Origin: Propionibacteriaceae bacterium
Lineage (GTDB): Bacteria; Actinomycetota; Actinomycetes; Propionibacteriales; Propionibacteriaceae
Direction: 5' to 3'
Length of the DNA: 6,432 bases
NCBI GenBank assembly: GCA_009787035.1
Contig: WRGV01000011.1
Span: 3,843-10,274 of the forward strand
Part shown: positions 5,588 through 6,432 of the stretch, one piece after another
Position numbering within the stretch: position 1 is the first letter of the stretch
How the letters are laid out: every line of letters starts with the position of its first letter
Notes under the pieces: model-generated
Database searches by the model: none
The model's input: only the letters and a program-made list of their open reading frames with translations
Told to the model about the DNA's origin: nothing
Made by a program: the position numbers and the translations under genes

Positions 5588-6432
5588 GCGTCCTCACCTC
5601 CCCGGCCGCGGCGCGGGCGCCTCGGCTTGCCAATGGTTCGCCGGGCGGGGGCCGCCGGAGCAGGGGTTGGTGCCGCCACGGGCGCGGGCGCCGGAGCCGG
5701 CTCGGGCTCCGGGGCGACCAGCGTGAAGGCGGCGCTGCGTTCGTACGGCAGCAGCTCCCACGCGGGGGTGTGGTAGCCGGCCTCGAACTCGGGACGGAAG
5801 TGCTTGATCGCGCTGGTCACGCAGGCCACGAAGCCGTCCGCCAGCGTGCAGAAGCTCTTCGAGCTGACCTGCGCGCAGATGTCGAGGATCTTCTCGATGT
5901 CCCCGGGCTGTCCCTGGCCGGCCTCCAGCCGCTTGAGCAGCTGCACCAGCCACCAGGAGCCCTCGCGGCACGGCGTGCACTTGCCGCACGACTCGTGCTG
6001 GTAGAACTCGACCCAGCGCGTCGTCGTGCGCACCACCGACACCGTCTCGTCGAACACCTGCAGCGCCTTGGTGCCCAGGATCGACCCGGCCGCAGCCACC
6101 GACTCGTAGTCGAGCGGCACGTCCAGGTGCTCCGGGGTGAACAGCGGCGTGGACGACCCGCCCGGGGTGAAGAACTTCAGCTCGTGCCCCTCGCGCACCC
6201 CACCGGCCAGGTCGAGCAGCGTCCGGAACGTGATGCCCAGCGGAGCCTCGAACTGGCCCGGATTCTTGACGTGGCCGCTGATCGAATAGATCGTCGCGCC
6301 CGCAGACTTCTCGGTGCCCATCGACGTGTACCACGCGGCGCCGTTGCGCATGATCGCCGGCACCGACGCGATCGACTCGGCGTTGTTGACCACCGTCGGG
6401 CAGGCGTACAGGCCCGCGACGGCCGGGAACGG
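5584..6432 (-). CDS. nuoF: NADH-quinone oxidoreductase subunit F (NuoF), 3' part, 5' end cut by window edge
   Basis: NuoF binds NADH and FMN at the tip of the peripheral arm of complex I and passes electrons to 4Fe-4S cluster N3. Only the last 282 residues are visible. The frame stays open to the right edge and reads PFPAVAGLYACPTVVNNAES, a family hallmark, so the first methionine or valine codons in view are internal. The N3 ligands are all present: the CxxCxxC motif in HESCGKCTPCREG (visible residues 149, 152, 155) and Cys195 in SFCTLADG. The NADH/FMN-binding Rossmann-like part lies mostly off the window. Two oddities: the usual proline shortly after the fourth ligand is replaced by cysteine (ADGFVACVTSAI), and after the normal end of the family (around visible residue 233) there is an extension of about 50 residues, first Pro/Ala/Glu-rich, then strongly basic, ending GRGGEDA. 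The stop overlaps the nuoG start by 4 bases (ATGA). The family identity is certain; the role of the tail is unknown. Confidence 0.97.
   Translation of the reverse strand, partial: PFPAVAGLYACPTVVNNAESIASVPAIMRNGAAWYTSMGTEKSAGATIYSISGHVKNPGQFEAPLGITFRTLLDLAGGVREGHELKFFTPGGSSTPLFTPEHLDVPLDYESVAAAGSILGTKALQVFDETVSVVRTTTRWVEFYQHESCGKCTPCREGSWWLVQLLKRLEAGQGQPGDIEKILDICAQVSSKSFCTLADGFVACVTSAIKHFRPEFEAGYHTPAWELLPYERSAAFTLVAPEPEPAPAPAPVAAPTPAPAAPARRTIGKPRRPRRGRGGEDA
5594..5603 (-). promoter_or_regulatory. Ribosome binding site of nuoG
   Basis: GGGGAGGTGA read on the minus strand is close to a perfect anti-16S match. Its end is 6 bases before the nuoG ATG. It lies inside the codons of the NuoF basic tail, so translation of nuoG is probably coupled to nuoF. 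Confidence 0.85.

Noticed and set aside
5640..5735. Short GC-rich repetitive DNA coding Ala/Pro/Glu as a possible tandem repeat or frameshift artefact
   Set aside because: The units are not exact repeats, the frame runs on to a stop that forms the expected ATGA overlap with nuoG, so it is part of NuoF.
3326..5776. Very long open frame of 816 codons on the plus strand opposite nuoG and the end of nuoF
   Set aside because: It mirrors the codons of nuoG in a GC-rich genome, where stops are rare on the opposite strand. The translation is dominated by Arg, Gln, His, Gly and Ala with no domain, and the minus-strand protein has all its cluster ligands.
1..6432. Mobile element, CRISPR array, RNA gene, internal terminator or defence system
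   Set aside because: Coding sequence of one operon fills the whole window from 5 to 6432 with no gaps; I saw no repeat arrays, terminal inverted repeats, hairpin plus T-run or foreign composition.

Overview
The window is a high-GC (about two thirds G+C by eye), completely gene-packed stretch. Everything on it is read from the minus strand. It holds the second half of a 14-subunit-type nuo operon encoding the proton-pumping NADH:quinone oxidoreductase (respiratory complex I). In transcription order, from right to left, the genes are nuoF (3' part only, cut by the right edge), nuoG, nuoH, nuoI, nuoJ and nuoK. A run of G directly after the nuoK stop is probably the start of the ribosome binding site of nuoL, which would lie just beyond the left edge.

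The organism is most likely an actinomycetote. The evidence is the high GC with GTG starts, the wording of NuoI (such as [17 protein letters not shown]), the NuoH tail with an extra membrane helix and a GGYPVPPP motif, and the long soluble NuoJ tail containing [13 protein letters not shown]. All of these match actinobacterial complex I as I remember it. The class or genus cannot be settled from this window. Several normally conserved positions in NuoH and NuoF differ, which suggests a lineage some distance from the well-known model genera.

Layout: NuoF (NADH/FMN and cluster N3 subunit) and NuoG (clusters N1b, N4, N5 and N7) form the electron-input arm. NuoI (two 4Fe-4S clusters, N6a/N6b) passes electrons to the quinone site, which it forms with membrane subunit NuoH. 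NuoJ and NuoK are small membrane subunits next to NuoH that help carry conformational or proton movement towards the antiporter-like subunits (NuoL/M/N, outside the window). Four of the five junctions are 4-base stop/start overlaps (ATGA or GTGA). The fifth, nuoH to nuoI, is stop directly followed by start (TAGATG). Each start has a purine-rich ribosome binding site inside the preceding gene, so the genes are almost certainly one translationally coupled transcript.

There is no intergenic space, internal promoter, terminator, RNA gene, mobile element, CRISPR array or foreign-looking insert. This is a core housekeeping locus. I found no new system in it. What deserves a second look is modest: lineage-specific tails on NuoF, NuoI, NuoH and NuoJ, an unusual quinone-loop sequence in NuoH, an extra cysteine near cluster N3 in NuoF, and a complete N7 ligand set in NuoG.
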